Below are positions 33,968 to 42,409 of a stretch of DNA of 64,000 nt, piece after piece. The translations under genes were made by a program, and so were the position numbers. Under the pieces are notes generated by a model. The model made no database searches. It was given only the letters and a program-made list of their open reading frames with translations, and had not been told where the DNA came from. Source of the stretch: Fodinibacter sp963747405 (GTDB taxonomy: Bacteria; Actinomycetota; Actinomycetes; Actinomycetales; Dermatophilaceae); contig CAVVFG010000021.1 in NCBI GenBank assembly GCA_963747405.1, positions 20,617 through 84,616 of the forward strand, written 5' to 3'. Every line of letters starts with the position of its first letter. Position 1 is the stretch's first letter.

Positions 33968-36588
33968 CCGCAGGCCCCACCAACGGCTTGGCCGCCGCGG
34001 TCGGCGACGCTCCGCCGGCACCCGACCTCTCCGGCCTGCCCGGGCTCGACCCGTCGTGGTCGCGCACGGTGACCGTCCCCGACCGAGAAGGTGTCCCGCG
34101 CACCTGGCACCTGCTTGACAACGGTGCCGAGCCGGTGCACGGCACGGTGCTGTGCGTGCACGGCAACCCCACCTGGTCCTACCTGTGGCGCGGCCTGCTG
34201 GCCGCGGCCCCGCCCGGGTGGCGCGTGGTCGCACCGGACCACCTCGGGATGGGCTTCTCCGAGCGAACGGCGCGCGCGAGGACCGTCGACCAGCGCATCG
34301 ACGACCTCGGCACCCTCACCGCCGCCCTCGGGATCGACGGCCCGGTCGTCACGGTCGGCCACGACTGGGGCGGCATCATCTCGCTCGGCTGGGCGCTGGC
34401 GCACCGCGACCAGCTGGTCGGCGTCGTGCTGGGCAACACCGCGGTGGCTCAGCCCCCGGGCGACCATGGGCCCCCGCTGATCCGTCTGGCACACCTGCCC
34501 GGCCTCCGACCGTTCGGCTGCGTCGCCACGCCCCTCTTCGTCCGCGGGACCACGGCACTGTCGTGGCCCGCCCTGCCACGCGAGGTGCGCGATGCGCTCG
34601 CGCTGCCCTACGGCACCGCGGATCGGCGACAGGCCGTCGGCGACTTCGTCGCCGACATCCCGTTCTCCCCGGGCCACCGGTCCTACGACACCGTGGCCGA
34701 GCTGGCCGAGGGAGTCCGTGGCCTCGACGTGCCCGCCCTGATGTTCTGGGGCCCGCGCGACCCCGTCTTCGGTGAGCGGTATCTCGCCGACCTGCAGGAC
34801 CGGCTCCCCCAGGCCCGGCTGCACCGTTTCGAGGGAGCCTCCCACCTCGTCACCGAGGACGCGCCGCAGTACGCGGATGCCGTGGCCTGCTGGCTGCGCG
34901 ACCTGACCTCCGATGGAGTCCTGGAGCCGCTGCCCTCCACGGCATCCGGGTCCGCCAACGACAGCGTGTGGTCGGCCCTCGAGCGCCGCGCCGACGACCC
35001 CAGTCCGGTGATGGCGGTCGGCGGCACCGTGGTGAGCTGGCGGGACATGGCCAGGCGGGTCCACGAACTCTCCGCCGGCATGTCCGCGGGCGGCATCCGC
35101 CCCGGCGACCGGGTCGGGCTCCTCGTCGAGCCCTCCGCCGACCTCACCACGGTGGTGTACGCCGCGTGGCGCGCCGGCGCCGTCGTCGTGGTGGCCGACA
35201 AGGGGCTGGGCTTCACAGGGATGCGACGCGCCCTGCGCGGCGCATCGCTGGACCACGTGGTGGCCGCCAGGCCCGGCCTGGTGGCGGCCCGCGCGATGGG
35301 GCTGCCGGGGTCCCGCATCGCCGTGCATCCCCTGCCCGCCGCGGCTCGCCGGGCCCTGGGCGTCACCCACGACCTCGACGGACTGACGCGGCTCGGGCGG
35401 CACACGCCCCTCCCAGCAGAGCCCTCGTCCGACGCGGACTGCGCGGTGGTCTTCACGTCGGGGGCCACCGGCCCGGCCAAGGGCGTCGTCTACCGCCACC
35501 GCCAGCTGCGCGCGCAGGTCGACCTGGTGCGCAGGACCTATGACCTTGGCCCAGACGACACGTTCGTCGCGGCCTTCGCCCCCTTCGCCGTTCTCGGGCC
35601 GGCCCTCGGGCTCGGCTCGGCGGTGCCCGACATCGACGTGACCGCCCCCGACACCCTGACTGCGCCCCTCTTGGCCGACGCCGTCGCTGCCGTCGACGCC
35701 CGCGTCGTCTTCGCCTCCCCCGCAGCCCTGCGCCGGGTGGTGGCCACCCGGGACCAGCTCGGCCCGGGCCAGCGTGACGCGCTCTCGCGGGTGCGGCTGC
35801 TCATGTCGGCCGGCGCGCCGGTGCCCGCCGCGCTGCTCGCCTCCGTGGGCGAGGTGCTGCCGGGGGCGAGCCTGCACACGCCATACGGCATGACAGAGGT
35901 GCTGCCGGTCACCGACGTCTCCCTAGGGCAGATCCTCGACGCAGGAAACGGCGAGGGTGTCTGCGTCGGCCGTCCACTCCCGGGGGTCGACGTGGCGCTG
36001 GCTCCGCTCGCGGATCCCGAGGCTGTCGATGCCGTCGATGGCGGCCCTGTCGCGACACCCGGGATCACCGGGGAGATCTGCGTACGAGCCGCCCACGTCA
36101 AGGACCGCTACGACGCGCTGTGGATGACCGAGCGCTCCGCCTCTCAGCATCCGGGCTGGCACCGCACCGGAGACGTCGGCCACCTCGACGACGACGGCCG
36201 ACTCTGGGTCGAGGGCAGGCTCGCCCACGTGGTGCACACCGCCGACGGCGCCGTGACGCCCGTCGGCATCGAGCAACGGGTCGAGGCGCTCGACGGGGTG
36301 GGAGCGGCGGCAGCCGTGGGCGTCGGCCCGGTCGGCACGCAGGTGCTCGTCGTGGTGCTCGTCCCGGCCGCACCCGCCTCGCGGTTCCGGCGGCCAGGTT
36401 CCGGTATGGGCCTGCAGCTTGCCGGTCACGACCTCGCGCAGGAGGTGCGCCGCGCCGCCGGCAGCCCCGTCGCCGCCGTTCTCAGTGCCGAGCGGCTGCC
36501 CCTCGACATCCGGCACGCCTCCAAGGTGGACCGCATCGAGGTCGCTCGCCGGGCCGGTCGGCTCCTCGCCGGCCGCGGTGGGTCGTGA
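33964..36588 (+). CDS. oleBC: OleBC fusion: beta-lactone decarboxylase plus beta-lactone synthetase
   Basis: 874 aa. Residues 1-310 are OleB, a haloalkane-dehalogenase-like alpha/beta hydrolase: HGNPTWSYLWRGLL (oxyanion loop) and nucleophile Asp134 in VGHDWGGIIS; it releases CO2 from a cis-beta-lactone to give the alkene. Residues about 320-874 are OleC, an ANL-superfamily enzyme: FTSGATGPAKGVVYRHRQL (ATP loop), PYGMTEVLPVTD, and HRTGDVGHLDDDGRLWVEGR. OleC uses ATP to close 2-alkyl-3-hydroxyacids into beta-lactones. The gene fusion is known from actinobacteria such as Micrococcus. It is coupled at both ends by GTGA overlaps. I see no frame break at the join. Confidence 0.95.
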   Translation: MTAGPTNGLAAAVGDAPPAPDLSGLPGLDPSWSRTVTVPDREGVPRTWHLLDNGAEPVHGTVLCVHGNPTWSYLWRGLLAAAPPGWRVVAPDHLGMGFSERTARARTVDQRIDDLGTLTAALGIDGPVVTVGHDWGGIISLGWALAHRDQLVGVVLGNTAVAQPPGDHGPPLIRLAHLPGLRPFGCVATPLFVRGTTALSWPALPREVRDALALPYGTADRRQAVGDFVADIPFSPGHRSYDTVAELAEGVRGLDVPALMFWGPRDPVFGERYLADLQDRLPQARLHRFEGASHLVTEDAPQYADAVACWLRDLTSDGVLEPLPSTASGSANDSVWSALERRADDPSPVMAVGGTVVSWRDMARRVHELSAGMSAGGIRPGDRVGLLVEPSADLTTVVYAAWRAGAVVVVADKGLGFTGMRRALRGASLDHVVAARPGLVAARAMGLPGSRIAVHPLPAAARRALGVTHDLDGLTRLGRHTPLPAEPSSDADCAVVFTSGATGPAKGVVYRHRQLRAQVDLVRRTYDLGPDDTFVAAFAPFAVLGPALGLGSAVPDIDVTAPDTLTAPLLADAVAAVDARVVFASPAALRRVVATRDQLGPGQRDALSRVRLLMSAGAPVPAALLASVGEVLPGASLHTPYGMTEVLPVTDVSLGQILDAGNGEGVCVGRPLPGVDVALAPLADPEAVDAVDGGPVATPGITGEICVRAAHVKDRYDALWMTERSASQHPGWHRTGDVGHLDDDGRLWVEGRLAHVVHTADGAVTPVGIEQRVEALDGVGAAAAVGVGPVGTQVLVVVLVPAAPASRFRRPGSGMGLQLAGHDLAQEVRRAAGSPVAAVLSAERLPLDIRHASKVDRIEVARRAGRLLAGRGGS

Positions 36589-37580
36589 GGATCCTGGTCA
36601 CCGGCGCCTCGGGCCTGCTCGGGCGCAGCGCCGCCACGCTGCTCATGGCGCGTGGTGACGAGGTCACCGTGCTGCAGCGTCGAGCCTCGGGGGTCGGCTG
36701 CCGTGAGGTGCTGGGCGACGTCGCGGACCGTGACGTCGTGCGCCGCGCGGCCACGGGGCAGGATGCCGTGCTGCACCTGGCCGCCAAGGTTGACGTGGTC
36801 GGCCCGCTGGCCGACTACGTGCACGCCAACGTGGAGGGCACGCGCAGTGTCGTCGAGGCGTGCCGCAGCGAAGGTGTGCGTCGCCTCGTGCAGGTGTCCT
36901 CGCCCTCGGTGGCCCATGCCGGGCACCCCCTGAGCGGTGCCCCGGCGGGGCCGGCCGACTCCCACACGGCCCGCGGCCACTACGCACGGACCAAGGCAGA
37001 GTCAGAGCTCCTCGCCCTGGCCGCGGACGGCCCGGACCTCGCGGTGCTCGCGGTGCGACCCCACCTCGTGTGGGGGCCCGGCGACACCCAGCTCGTGGCG
37101 CGGCTCGTCGCTCGAGCTCGGGTGGGCCGGCTGCCCGTGCTGGGTGGAGGGGCCGCGCTCATCGACACGACCTACATCGCCGACGCAGCCGACGCGCTCG
37201 TAGCCGCCGTCGACGCCTGCGGGCCGGGAGCGCACGGGGAGCCCCTCGTCGTGAGCGGGGGCGAGCCGCATCCGGTCGGCGAGATCCTCGACCGCGTGTG
37301 CCGGGCCGCGGGTGCCCCGCCGCCACGCCGTCACGTGCCCGAGGCACTCGGACTCCTCGCGGGCTCCGCCGTCGACTCCGTCTGGGCGGCAGCAGGCCGC
37401 ACCGACACCCCTCCCATGACGCGCTTCGTCGCCGAGCAGTTCACCACAGCGCACTGGTTCGACCAGCGCCGAACTCGCGAGCTCCTCGGGTGGTCACCCC
37501 GGGTCGGACTGGACACCGGCTTCGAGCGGCTGGCCCGCTGGTACGAGGACGGCTGTCCGGACGTGTGGGGGCAGCCCTGA
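36585..37580 (+). CDS. oleD: OleD, NAD(P)H-dependent 2-alkyl-3-ketoacid reductase
   Basis: 331 aa, an extended short-chain dehydrogenase of the 3-beta-hydroxysteroid-dehydrogenase type. The nucleotide motif VTGASGLLGRSAATLL starts at residue 5, and the catalytic Tyr-Lys pair is in GHYARTKAESELL. VRPHLVWGPGDTQ and IDTTYIADAADAL are typical of the extended class. It reduces the ketoacid made by OleA to the hydroxyacid used by OleC. It is the last gene of the operon, starting in the stop of oleBC. With OleA and OleBC the pathway from acyl-CoA to long-chain alkene is complete. Confidence 0.93.
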   Translation: MRILVTGASGLLGRSAATLLMARGDEVTVLQRRASGVGCREVLGDVADRDVVRRAATGQDAVLHLAAKVDVVGPLADYVHANVEGTRSVVEACRSEGVRRLVQVSSPSVAHAGHPLSGAPAGPADSHTARGHYARTKAESELLALAADGPDLAVLAVRPHLVWGPGDTQLVARLVARARVGRLPVLGGGAALIDTTYIADAADALVAAVDACGPGAHGEPLVVSGGEPHPVGEILDRVCRAAGAPPPRRHVPEALGLLAGSAVDSVWAAAGRTDTPPMTRFVAEQFTTAHWFDQRRTRELLGWSPRVGLDTGFERLARWYEDGCPDVWGQP

Positions 37581-38050
37581 GCCGTCGCTCGACCCGTCCG
37601 AGCTCCGTCCCTCCGCCCACTGAGGTGGCCGGCCGGACGTCGGTCCTACCGACAATCGTCGAGTAGCCAGTTGAGCCAGCGGCCAACGGTCTTCCCCGGC
37701 ATGGCCCTTCTTCTGGAGTACGTGCCAGGCGAGTGGGAGCTGGCATCACCAGGGCACCTCAGTGGAGGACGACCCACAAAACAGCGGAAACAGCGCAGCC
37801 CACGCGACACGAGCAGACCCTCTGGGAGTCGGCTCCCCGCCCGGTCAGCAGCCGGGCCACCGCGAGACGCCGAACATCGACCTCACAGGCGGACGCGCCG
37901 CTGCTCGTCATCGCCACCGGCCACGTGCTGCACGCGACGCTCAACCGGTCGGTGGTCGCCCGGGGCCGACGGATCCACGACCTGCTGCACCCCGCTGCCC
38001 ACCTTCGGCTCGCCCGCGGAGTGGGCCCCAGCACCGGGCTAGCGTGAATG
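37581..38050. other. Gap after the ole operon, probably decayed DNA
   Basis: 470 bp without a recognised gene. A frame ending at 38047 contains a short protein-like run (PLLVIATGHVLHATLN), but its upstream part is not protein-like. A small perfect repeat GTCGGT-CCT-ACCGAC near 37640 is too short to call a terminator with confidence. Confidence 0.3.
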
Positions 38051-38160
38051 GGGCACGCGTCGATCGCGACGGCGAACCTCTACCTGCACCACCTCGGGAG
38101 GCCCGCCGACCGGGCGGGTCTGGACCGTCTGAACGCCCCGGCCTACAGGGGCGTACACGA
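38051..38160 (+). pseudogene. Tyrosine recombinase (integrase) C-terminal relic
   Basis: The frame reads GHASIATANLYLHHLGRPAD then RAGLDRLN, the C-terminal signature of phage-type integrases (the box leading to the catalytic Tyr in LYLHHLG, then ADRAGLDRLN). An in-frame TGA lies just before it (38045-38047), and the rest of the recombinase is missing. It sits about 80 bp from tRNA-Ala, the usual position for an integrase next to its tRNA attachment site. Confidence 0.75.
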
Positions 38161-38240
38161 ACCGATGTCGGGCACCGCTGACAACGACGAAACCACGCCC
38201 GATCAGCGACCTTCATGCTGGTCGGACGGGTTCCCGTCGG

Positions 38241-38258
38241 GTGGAGCTGAGGGGATTC
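38241..38258. repeat. tRNA-Ala 3' end, candidate att site (right)
   Basis: GTGGAGCTGAGGGGATTC, covering the discriminator, acceptor 3' strand and part of the T arm of tRNA-Ala. It matches 13759-13776 at 17 of 18 positions in direct orientation. The intact tRNA is on this side, together with the integrase relic. Confidence 0.5.
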
Positions 38259-38314
38259 GAACCCCTGGCCTTCTCATTGCGAACGAGACGCGCTACCAAC
38301 TGCGCCACAGCCCC
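38242..38314 (-). tRNA. tRNA-Ala(CGC)
   Basis: 73 nt on the minus strand, 5' G at 38314. The acceptor GGGGCTG pairs with CAGCTCC (one G-U), with discriminator A and no encoded CCA. The D arm is GCGC-AGTTGGTA-GCGC. The anticodon arm is TCTCG-TTCGCAA-TGAGA, giving anticodon CGC (Ala). The T arm is AGGGG-TTCGAAT-CCCCT. It is flanked by the integrase relic on its 3' side. Confidence 0.97.
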
Positions 38315-38434
38315 GCGATGCGGGAGAAACGATAACACCAGCGCACAGGCTCTCCGAAACCGGATCGCGGGCCCCGACGGCCGCCACCCGCAGGTCAGCA
38401 CGCCGTCATGGCGGGCCGCTCACTGGTCAGGACA

Positions 38435-38440
38435 TACGAT
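38435..38440 (+). promoter_or_regulatory. Predicted -10 box (TACGAT) for the AI-2E transporter gene
   Basis: TACGAT, then CGCGGG, then ATG 38447: the leaderless geometry seen elsewhere in the window. It decides the start codon against the in-frame ATG 38408. Confidence 0.45.
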
Positions 38441-38446
38441 CGCGGG

Positions 38447-39778
38447 ATGCGACTGCGCCTGCCCCGCCCGGACCGGACCGGAGATGATCCCGCCGCTCTC
38501 CCCCGCGCCATCGTCGTCGGTCCCCCCATCGCCCCCGTGGATCCCGTGGACCCCGTGGCCCCCGTGGCCCCCGTGGTCCCCGTGGTCCCCGACGACCCGA
38601 ACCGGCCCGTCTCCTGGGAGGTGCCGCGCGGCATCCGCACCGCGAGCGAGTGGGCCTGGCGCGCCCTGGTCATCGGCGCCGCGCTCGTCGCGGTGCTCTA
38701 CCTCACCGGGCTGCTCTCCGAGGTGGTCATCCCGATCCTGGTGGCGATGCTGCTCGCCGCCCTGCTCCAGCCCGTCTACGGCGCCCTCACCCGGATCATG
38801 CCTCGCGGGGTCGCCGCCGGCATCACGGTCTTCGGCACGCTCGCGATGGTCTTCGGGATGCTGTCGTTCATCGGCACCCAGCTGACCAGCCAGATCACCG
38901 ACATCGGCACGAAAGTCACCGACGGCATCGACCAGATCCGCCAGTGGCTCAGCACCACCTTCGGAGTCACCGACACCCAGCTCGAGGGCTACGTCGGCAG
39001 GCTGCGCAACTGGGTGAGCTCGGGTAGCCTCACCGACACCGCGGCATCCGCCGGGCTCACCGCGACGCACATCGTGGCGGGCTTCTTCATCGCGATGTTC
39101 TCGCTGTACTTCTTCCTCTACGACGGCCCGCTCGTGTGGGGCTGGGTGGTGCGGCTGTTTCCCAGGACGGCGCGCGAGCGGGTGCACTCCTCCGGCCTGA
39201 TCGCCTGGACCCAGCTGTCGGCGTTCACCCGGGCCACGCTCATCGTCGCGGCCGTGGATGCCGCGGGCATCGGCATCGGTGCCGCCGTGCTGGGCGTGCC
39301 GTTCGCGTCGGGCATCGCGCTGCTGGTGTTCTTCGGTGCGTTCATCCCCCTCGTGGGTGCCACCGTCTCGGGCGCCGTCGCCGTGCTCCTCGCCCTCGTG
39401 GCCCTCGGGCCGATCCAGGCGCTGATCATGCTCGGCATCATCCTCGCCGTGCAACAGCTCGAGGCGCACGTGCTCCAGCCGATCCTCATCGGCCGGGTGA
39501 TGAGGATCCACCCGCTCGCCGTCCTGCTCGGCATCGCGACCGGCGTGATCCTCGCCGGCATCGTCGGCGGCCTCATCGCCGTGCCGACCGTCGCCGTGCT
39601 GAACGCCGTGGGCCACCACCTGCTCGACGGCCCGCAGACTGAGGACGACGTCCCGCCCGGACGGGCCAAGACGCCGGGCGAGGTGCTCGACTCCGGCGGG
39701 GAGGCGCGGGCCGAGGCAAAGGCCGCCGAGGTCGAGGAGCGCTCCGAGGCCGGCTCGTCACAGCCCGACACGGTCTGA
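38447..39778 (+). CDS. AI-2E family transporter
   Basis: About 443 aa from ATG 38447. A Pro/Val/Asp-rich N-terminal tail (residues 20-55, encoded by a 9-bp tandem repeat) is followed by about eight hydrophobic segments. The family's typical blocks are present: ILVAMLLAALLQPVYGAL, FIAMFSLYFFLYDGP, GVPFASGIALLVFFGAFIPL and VQQLEAHVLQPILIGRVMRI. Members include TqsA/YdiK-like proteins and the Na+/H+ antiporter subgroup, so the name does not prove autoinducer transport. An acidic tail of about 60 residues (EARAEAKAAEVEERSEA) ends the protein. Monocistronic by position. Confidence 0.92.
   Translation: MRLRLPRPDRTGDDPAALPRAIVVGPPIAPVDPVDPVAPVAPVVPVVPDDPNRPVSWEVPRGIRTASEWAWRALVIGAALVAVLYLTGLLSEVVIPILVAMLLAALLQPVYGALTRIMPRGVAAGITVFGTLAMVFGMLSFIGTQLTSQITDIGTKVTDGIDQIRQWLSTTFGVTDTQLEGYVGRLRNWVSSGSLTDTAASAGLTATHIVAGFFIAMFSLYFFLYDGPLVWGWVVRLFPRTARERVHSSGLIAWTQLSAFTRATLIVAAVDAAGIGIGAAVLGVPFASGIALLVFFGAFIPLVGATVSGAVAVLLALVALGPIQALIMLGIILAVQQLEAHVLQPILIGRVMRIHPLAVLLGIATGVILAGIVGGLIAVPTVAVLNAVGHHLLDGPQTEDDVPPGRAKTPGEVLDSGGEARAEAKAAEVEERSEAGSSQPDTV
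38534..38587 (+). repeat. 9-bp tandem repeat, six units, inside the transporter gene
   Basis: Units CCCGTGGNN (AT, AC, CC, CC, TC, TC) run head-to-tail and encode Pro-Val-(Asp/Ala/Val). The repeat lies in the disordered N-terminal tail, so copy-number change would alter tail length without a frameshift. Confidence 0.85.
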
Positions 39779-39955
39779 CCCGCGGCCGGAACCGGCGCAA
39801 CGGGGGTGCGCCCCGAGGAAACAGGCGGTACGACGTCGGGTGCCGTCGGGCCGTTGCCGGTCGTGCGGAACTGCCGGGGCCCGGCTCGTTCCAGCCTCGC
39901 TACTGCTTGTCGGCAGGCGCACCCGCGTGGGCGCCGGCCGGGAGGGGCCTGGCCC

Positions 39956-41038
39956 TCAGGCGCCGGCGACGCGGCGCTCGTCGAAGCCGGACCCGTCGCT
40001 CTCGCGCTCGACCGGAGCCGGGTCGGGGGTGACCGCCGCGGGCGAGACCTCGGGCCGCTGCGCCTTGGCCTTCATCGTGTAGGTCGGGCGGGGCACCGGC
40101 ACGGGGTCCCAGGTGAGCGGGATGTCGTCGTCGTCGACGATGGGCACCATGACGTCGGCGGCCTGCTCGACGGGGGCGACGACCTGCGCCGCGACCGGCT
40201 CGACCACGGCGGAGTCGCTGGCAAGCAGGGCCGGCTCGCCCGGGGCGGCGTCAGGGGCCACCGCAGCAGCGGCCGTGGGGGCGGCGACCTCGTCGTCGGC
40301 CGTCTGGGCCGTCTGGGCCAGGTCGGGTCGGGCGGATGCCGCTGGGGCCGGGGACCGGCGCAGGCCCGGAGCGCTCGTGGTCGCCGGGGCGGCGGCGCGA
40401 CGGCGGCCCAGGTCGGCCCGGCGGCGCCGGTGGGCCCGCACGAGTGCCTGCTCGGCGCGCACTCCCGACCGCACGAACAGGAATGCCGCCACGACGGCCA
40501 GCAGCGCAGGCGCGAGCGCCCACAGCGGGAGCAGCGAGCCGGCGGTGAGCGCGCCGATGAGGAGCAGCTCGGCGAGGGCGGCGAGCAGCAGCAGACCTCG
40601 TGCCCGGCGGCTGGGCCGCACCCGGCGACCGCCGGTGGCCGGGGCGGCCGGGCGGCGGACTGGACGGGGCGGCGACGAGGCGGGCGACGCGGGCGACGGG
40701 CGGGAGGCGGGCGCCGGAACGGGCGGCACGGCATCCGGGCGCACCGTGATGCGTTCGGTGACTCCGGCCGCACCCGGCTCGGCGGCCACGGCTCGCTTGA
40801 CGAGCACCTGTGGCCGGGCGCTGCGCCGGGGGTGCACGGCGTACGACGGCGGCGCCGCCTCGGAGAGGTCGGTGCCGGGAAGGGGGTCACGGCGTTCGAG
40901 CACGCGCATCGCCTCACTGAACTGTTCGACCGAGCGCGCCGTGGAGAGGTGGTCGCGCCGGCGCACCCAGTACTGCACGAAGTAGGCAGCCCAGACACCG
41001 AGGAGGACCAGGAAGATCAGGCTCGAGGGCGACTGCAC
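39956..41038 (-). CDS. glpR: Divisome membrane protein GlpR/SepX
   Basis: About 360 aa. GTG 41038 is used because a TACCGT box precedes it by 6 nt and it puts the hydrophobic segment at once at the N-terminus (SSLIFLVLLGVWAAYFVQYW). The following VRRRDHLSTARSVEQFSEAM block is the family signature. A long Pro/Ala/Arg-rich linker leads to two more membrane segments (about residues 148-190), then an acidic cytoplasmic tail ending in SGFDERRVAGA. In corynebacteria GlpR anchors the gephyrin-like protein Glp at the septum, and in Streptomyces the homologue SepX stabilises FtsZ rings. Its position in the glp series supports this. Confidence 0.9.
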   Translation of the reverse strand: MQSPSSLIFLVLLGVWAAYFVQYWVRRRDHLSTARSVEQFSEAMRVLERRDPLPGTDLSEAAPPSYAVHPRRSARPQVLVKRAVAAEPGAAGVTERITVRPDAVPPVPAPASRPSPASPASSPPRPVRRPAAPATGGRRVRPSRRARGLLLLAALAELLLIGALTAGSLLPLWALAPALLAVVAAFLFVRSGVRAEQALVRAHRRRRADLGRRRAAAPATTSAPGLRRSPAPAASARPDLAQTAQTADDEVAAPTAAAAVAPDAAPGEPALLASDSAVVEPVAAQVVAPVEQAADVMVPIVDDDDIPLTWDPVPVPRPTYTMKAKAQRPEVSPAAVTPDPAPVERESDGSGFDERRVAGA

Positions 41039-41039
41039 G

Positions 41040-41900
41040 CTACGACGGTAGGTGCGCGTCGCCGTCGGACGCCGGACCCACCTCGGTGTGTCGCGCAAGT
41101 GACTGCTGTGACGACTGCGCCCGGAGCGGCGCCGGGTTGGCCGTCGGGTTCGTCGCCCGGTTCGCGGTCGGGCTCCGTGCCGGGTTCGCCGTCGAGCTCT
41201 GCGCCGGGTCGACCACCGACTCCGCTGCCGTGATCCGCGCGAGCCGGTCGACGAGGGTCTCGCCGGCGAGGTCCTCCGTGGTGAGCGCGAAGGACAGGTG
41301 GTCGCGCCACGCGCCGGCGATGTGTAGGTAGTTCAGGCGCAGCCCCTCGGAGCGGAAGCCCAGCTTGCGCACCACGGCCAGGCTCGCGGTGTTCTCGGGC
41401 CGGATGTTGACCTCGATGCGGTGCAGACCCACCGTGCCGAGCACGTGGTCGCCGGCCACCGCCAGGGCCGTCGGGATGACCATCTGCCCCGCCGCCGACC
41501 GGGTCACCCAGTAGCCGACGTAGCACGAGCGGAACGACCCCAGCACGACCGAGCCGACCGACAGCTGCCCGACGAACCGGCCCCCGACCTCGACCGCGAA
41601 GGGCAGCGCCCGGCCCGCGCGGGCGTCGCGGTCGTACTGCTGGACCAGCTCCTCGAAGGTGCGGGACGGCGCGTCGGGGTCCGGTGAGGTCGCATCCCAC
41701 TCCTCGAGCCACGCGGCGTTGGCCCGCCGCACCGACTGGAAGGCGGCGCCGTCGTCGACCGTGAGCGGCCGCAGCACCACCTCGACGCCGGTCGGCGTGC
41801 GGCCGGTGAGCCGCACTGGCCACGGCCACACCTCGGCGCTCTCGCTCCCGCCGCCGCGGGCCGCCGACCCCGCGCCCCGCTGACGCAGCCGCTCCCACAT
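41040..41900 (-). CDS. GNAT N-acetyltransferase, RimJ/RimL type
   Basis: 286 aa. A GNAT domain covers residues 38-210: VVLRPLTVDDGAAF, FAVEVGGRFVGQLSVGSV, GYWVTRSAAGQMVIPTALA (acetyl-CoA loop), RIEVNIRPENTASLAVVRKL. RimJ/RimL relatives acetylate protein N-termini. The last 75 residues are a low-complexity tail built from (Thr/Pro)-Ala-Asn-Pro repeats (41115-41225). The start overlaps the stop of the mog gene by one base (TGATG), and the gene ends 1 bp before the glpR start, so it is part of the series. Confidence 0.92.
   Translation of the reverse strand: MWERLRQRGAGSAARGGGSESAEVWPWPVRLTGRTPTGVEVVLRPLTVDDGAAFQSVRRANAAWLEEWDATSPDPDAPSRTFEELVQQYDRDARAGRALPFAVEVGGRFVGQLSVGSVVLGSFRSCYVGYWVTRSAAGQMVIPTALAVAGDHVLGTVGLHRIEVNIRPENTASLAVVRKLGFRSEGLRLNYLHIAGAWRDHLSFALTTEDLAGETLVDRLARITAAESVVDPAQSSTANPARSPTANRATNPTANPAPLRAQSSQQSLARHTEVGPASDGDAHLPS
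41045..41050 (-). promoter_or_regulatory. Predicted -10 box (TACCGT) for glpR
   Basis: On the minus strand TACCGT-CGTAGC-GTG, 6-nt spacing to the glpR start. It lies inside the last codons of the acetyltransferase gene, so glpR may have its own promoter besides read-through. Confidence 0.4.
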
Positions 41901-42409
41901 CAGTGGTCGCCTCCCTGCACCTGGCTCAGCGCGTGGGGTAACACCTCGGCCAGCACCTCGAGCGCATCGCGCACCCCGCCGGTGGATCCGGGGAGGTTGG
42001 CCACGAAGGTGCGTCCGGCGAGCCCGGCGAGGCCCCGCGACAGCACCGCCGTGGGGATGCCGGAGGTCACGCCGCGCGCCCGGATCGCCTCCGCGACCCC
42101 CGGCACCTCACGGGTGAGGAACGGACGGGTGGCCTCGGGGGTGCCGTCGGTGGGGGTCAGGCCGGTGCCGCCGGTGGTGAGCAGCAGGTCGGGCCCGGTG
42201 GCGAGGGCGGCCTCGATGGCCGCGGCCACCTCCGGCCCGTCGGGCACCACCGTCGGGTCGGGCACCACGGCGCCCCAGCCGCGCAGCACCTCGACGAGCA
42301 AGGCACCACCGCGGTCGGGGTAGACGCCCGCGGCGGCGCGGGTGGAGCAGGTGACGACCACCGCGGTGCGACCCCCGAGGGCTGGGGGAGCCGGCTCCGT
42401 GGCGGTCAC
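41900..42409 (-). CDS. MogA/MoaB family molybdopterin-biosynthesis protein
   Basis: 169 aa, one MoCF-binding domain: AVVVTCSTRAAAGVYPDRGG, LLLTTGGTGLTPTDGTPEAT, and FVANLPGSTGGVRDALEVLA. It probably adenylylates molybdopterin (Mog role), preparing it for the MoeA-type partner encoded two genes upstream as glp. The start overlaps the stop of moaC by 4 bp (GTGA), and the stop shares a base with the acetyltransferase start. I leave the symbol blank because mog and moaB cannot be told apart from sequence alone. Confidence 0.92.
   Translation of the reverse strand: MTATEPAPPALGGRTAVVVTCSTRAAAGVYPDRGGALLVEVLRGWGAVVPDPTVVPDGPEVAAAIEAALATGPDLLLTTGGTGLTPTDGTPEATRPFLTREVPGVAEAIRARGVTSGIPTAVLSRGLAGLAGRTFVANLPGSTGGVRDALEVLAEVLPHALSQVQGGDH

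Noticed and set aside
38048..38335. An intact integrase gene from ATG 38048
   Set aside because: Only the last third of a recombinase domain is recognisable, a stop codon precedes it directly, and the frame runs into the antisense side of the tRNA.
38534..38587. CRISPR-like repeats
   Set aside because: Units are 9 bp, contiguous without spacers, and in frame within a coding sequence.
38420..39619. A 399-codon His/Asp-rich minus-strand frame
   Set aside because: Antisense image of the AI-2E transporter's hydrophobic codons; the His-Gly runs come from the Pro-Val repeat.
39956..41038. Naming this gene as a glycerol-3-phosphate regulator because of the symbol glpR
   Set aside because: There is no DeoR helix-turn-helix. 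The sequence has membrane segments and the SepX/GlpR divisome signature.
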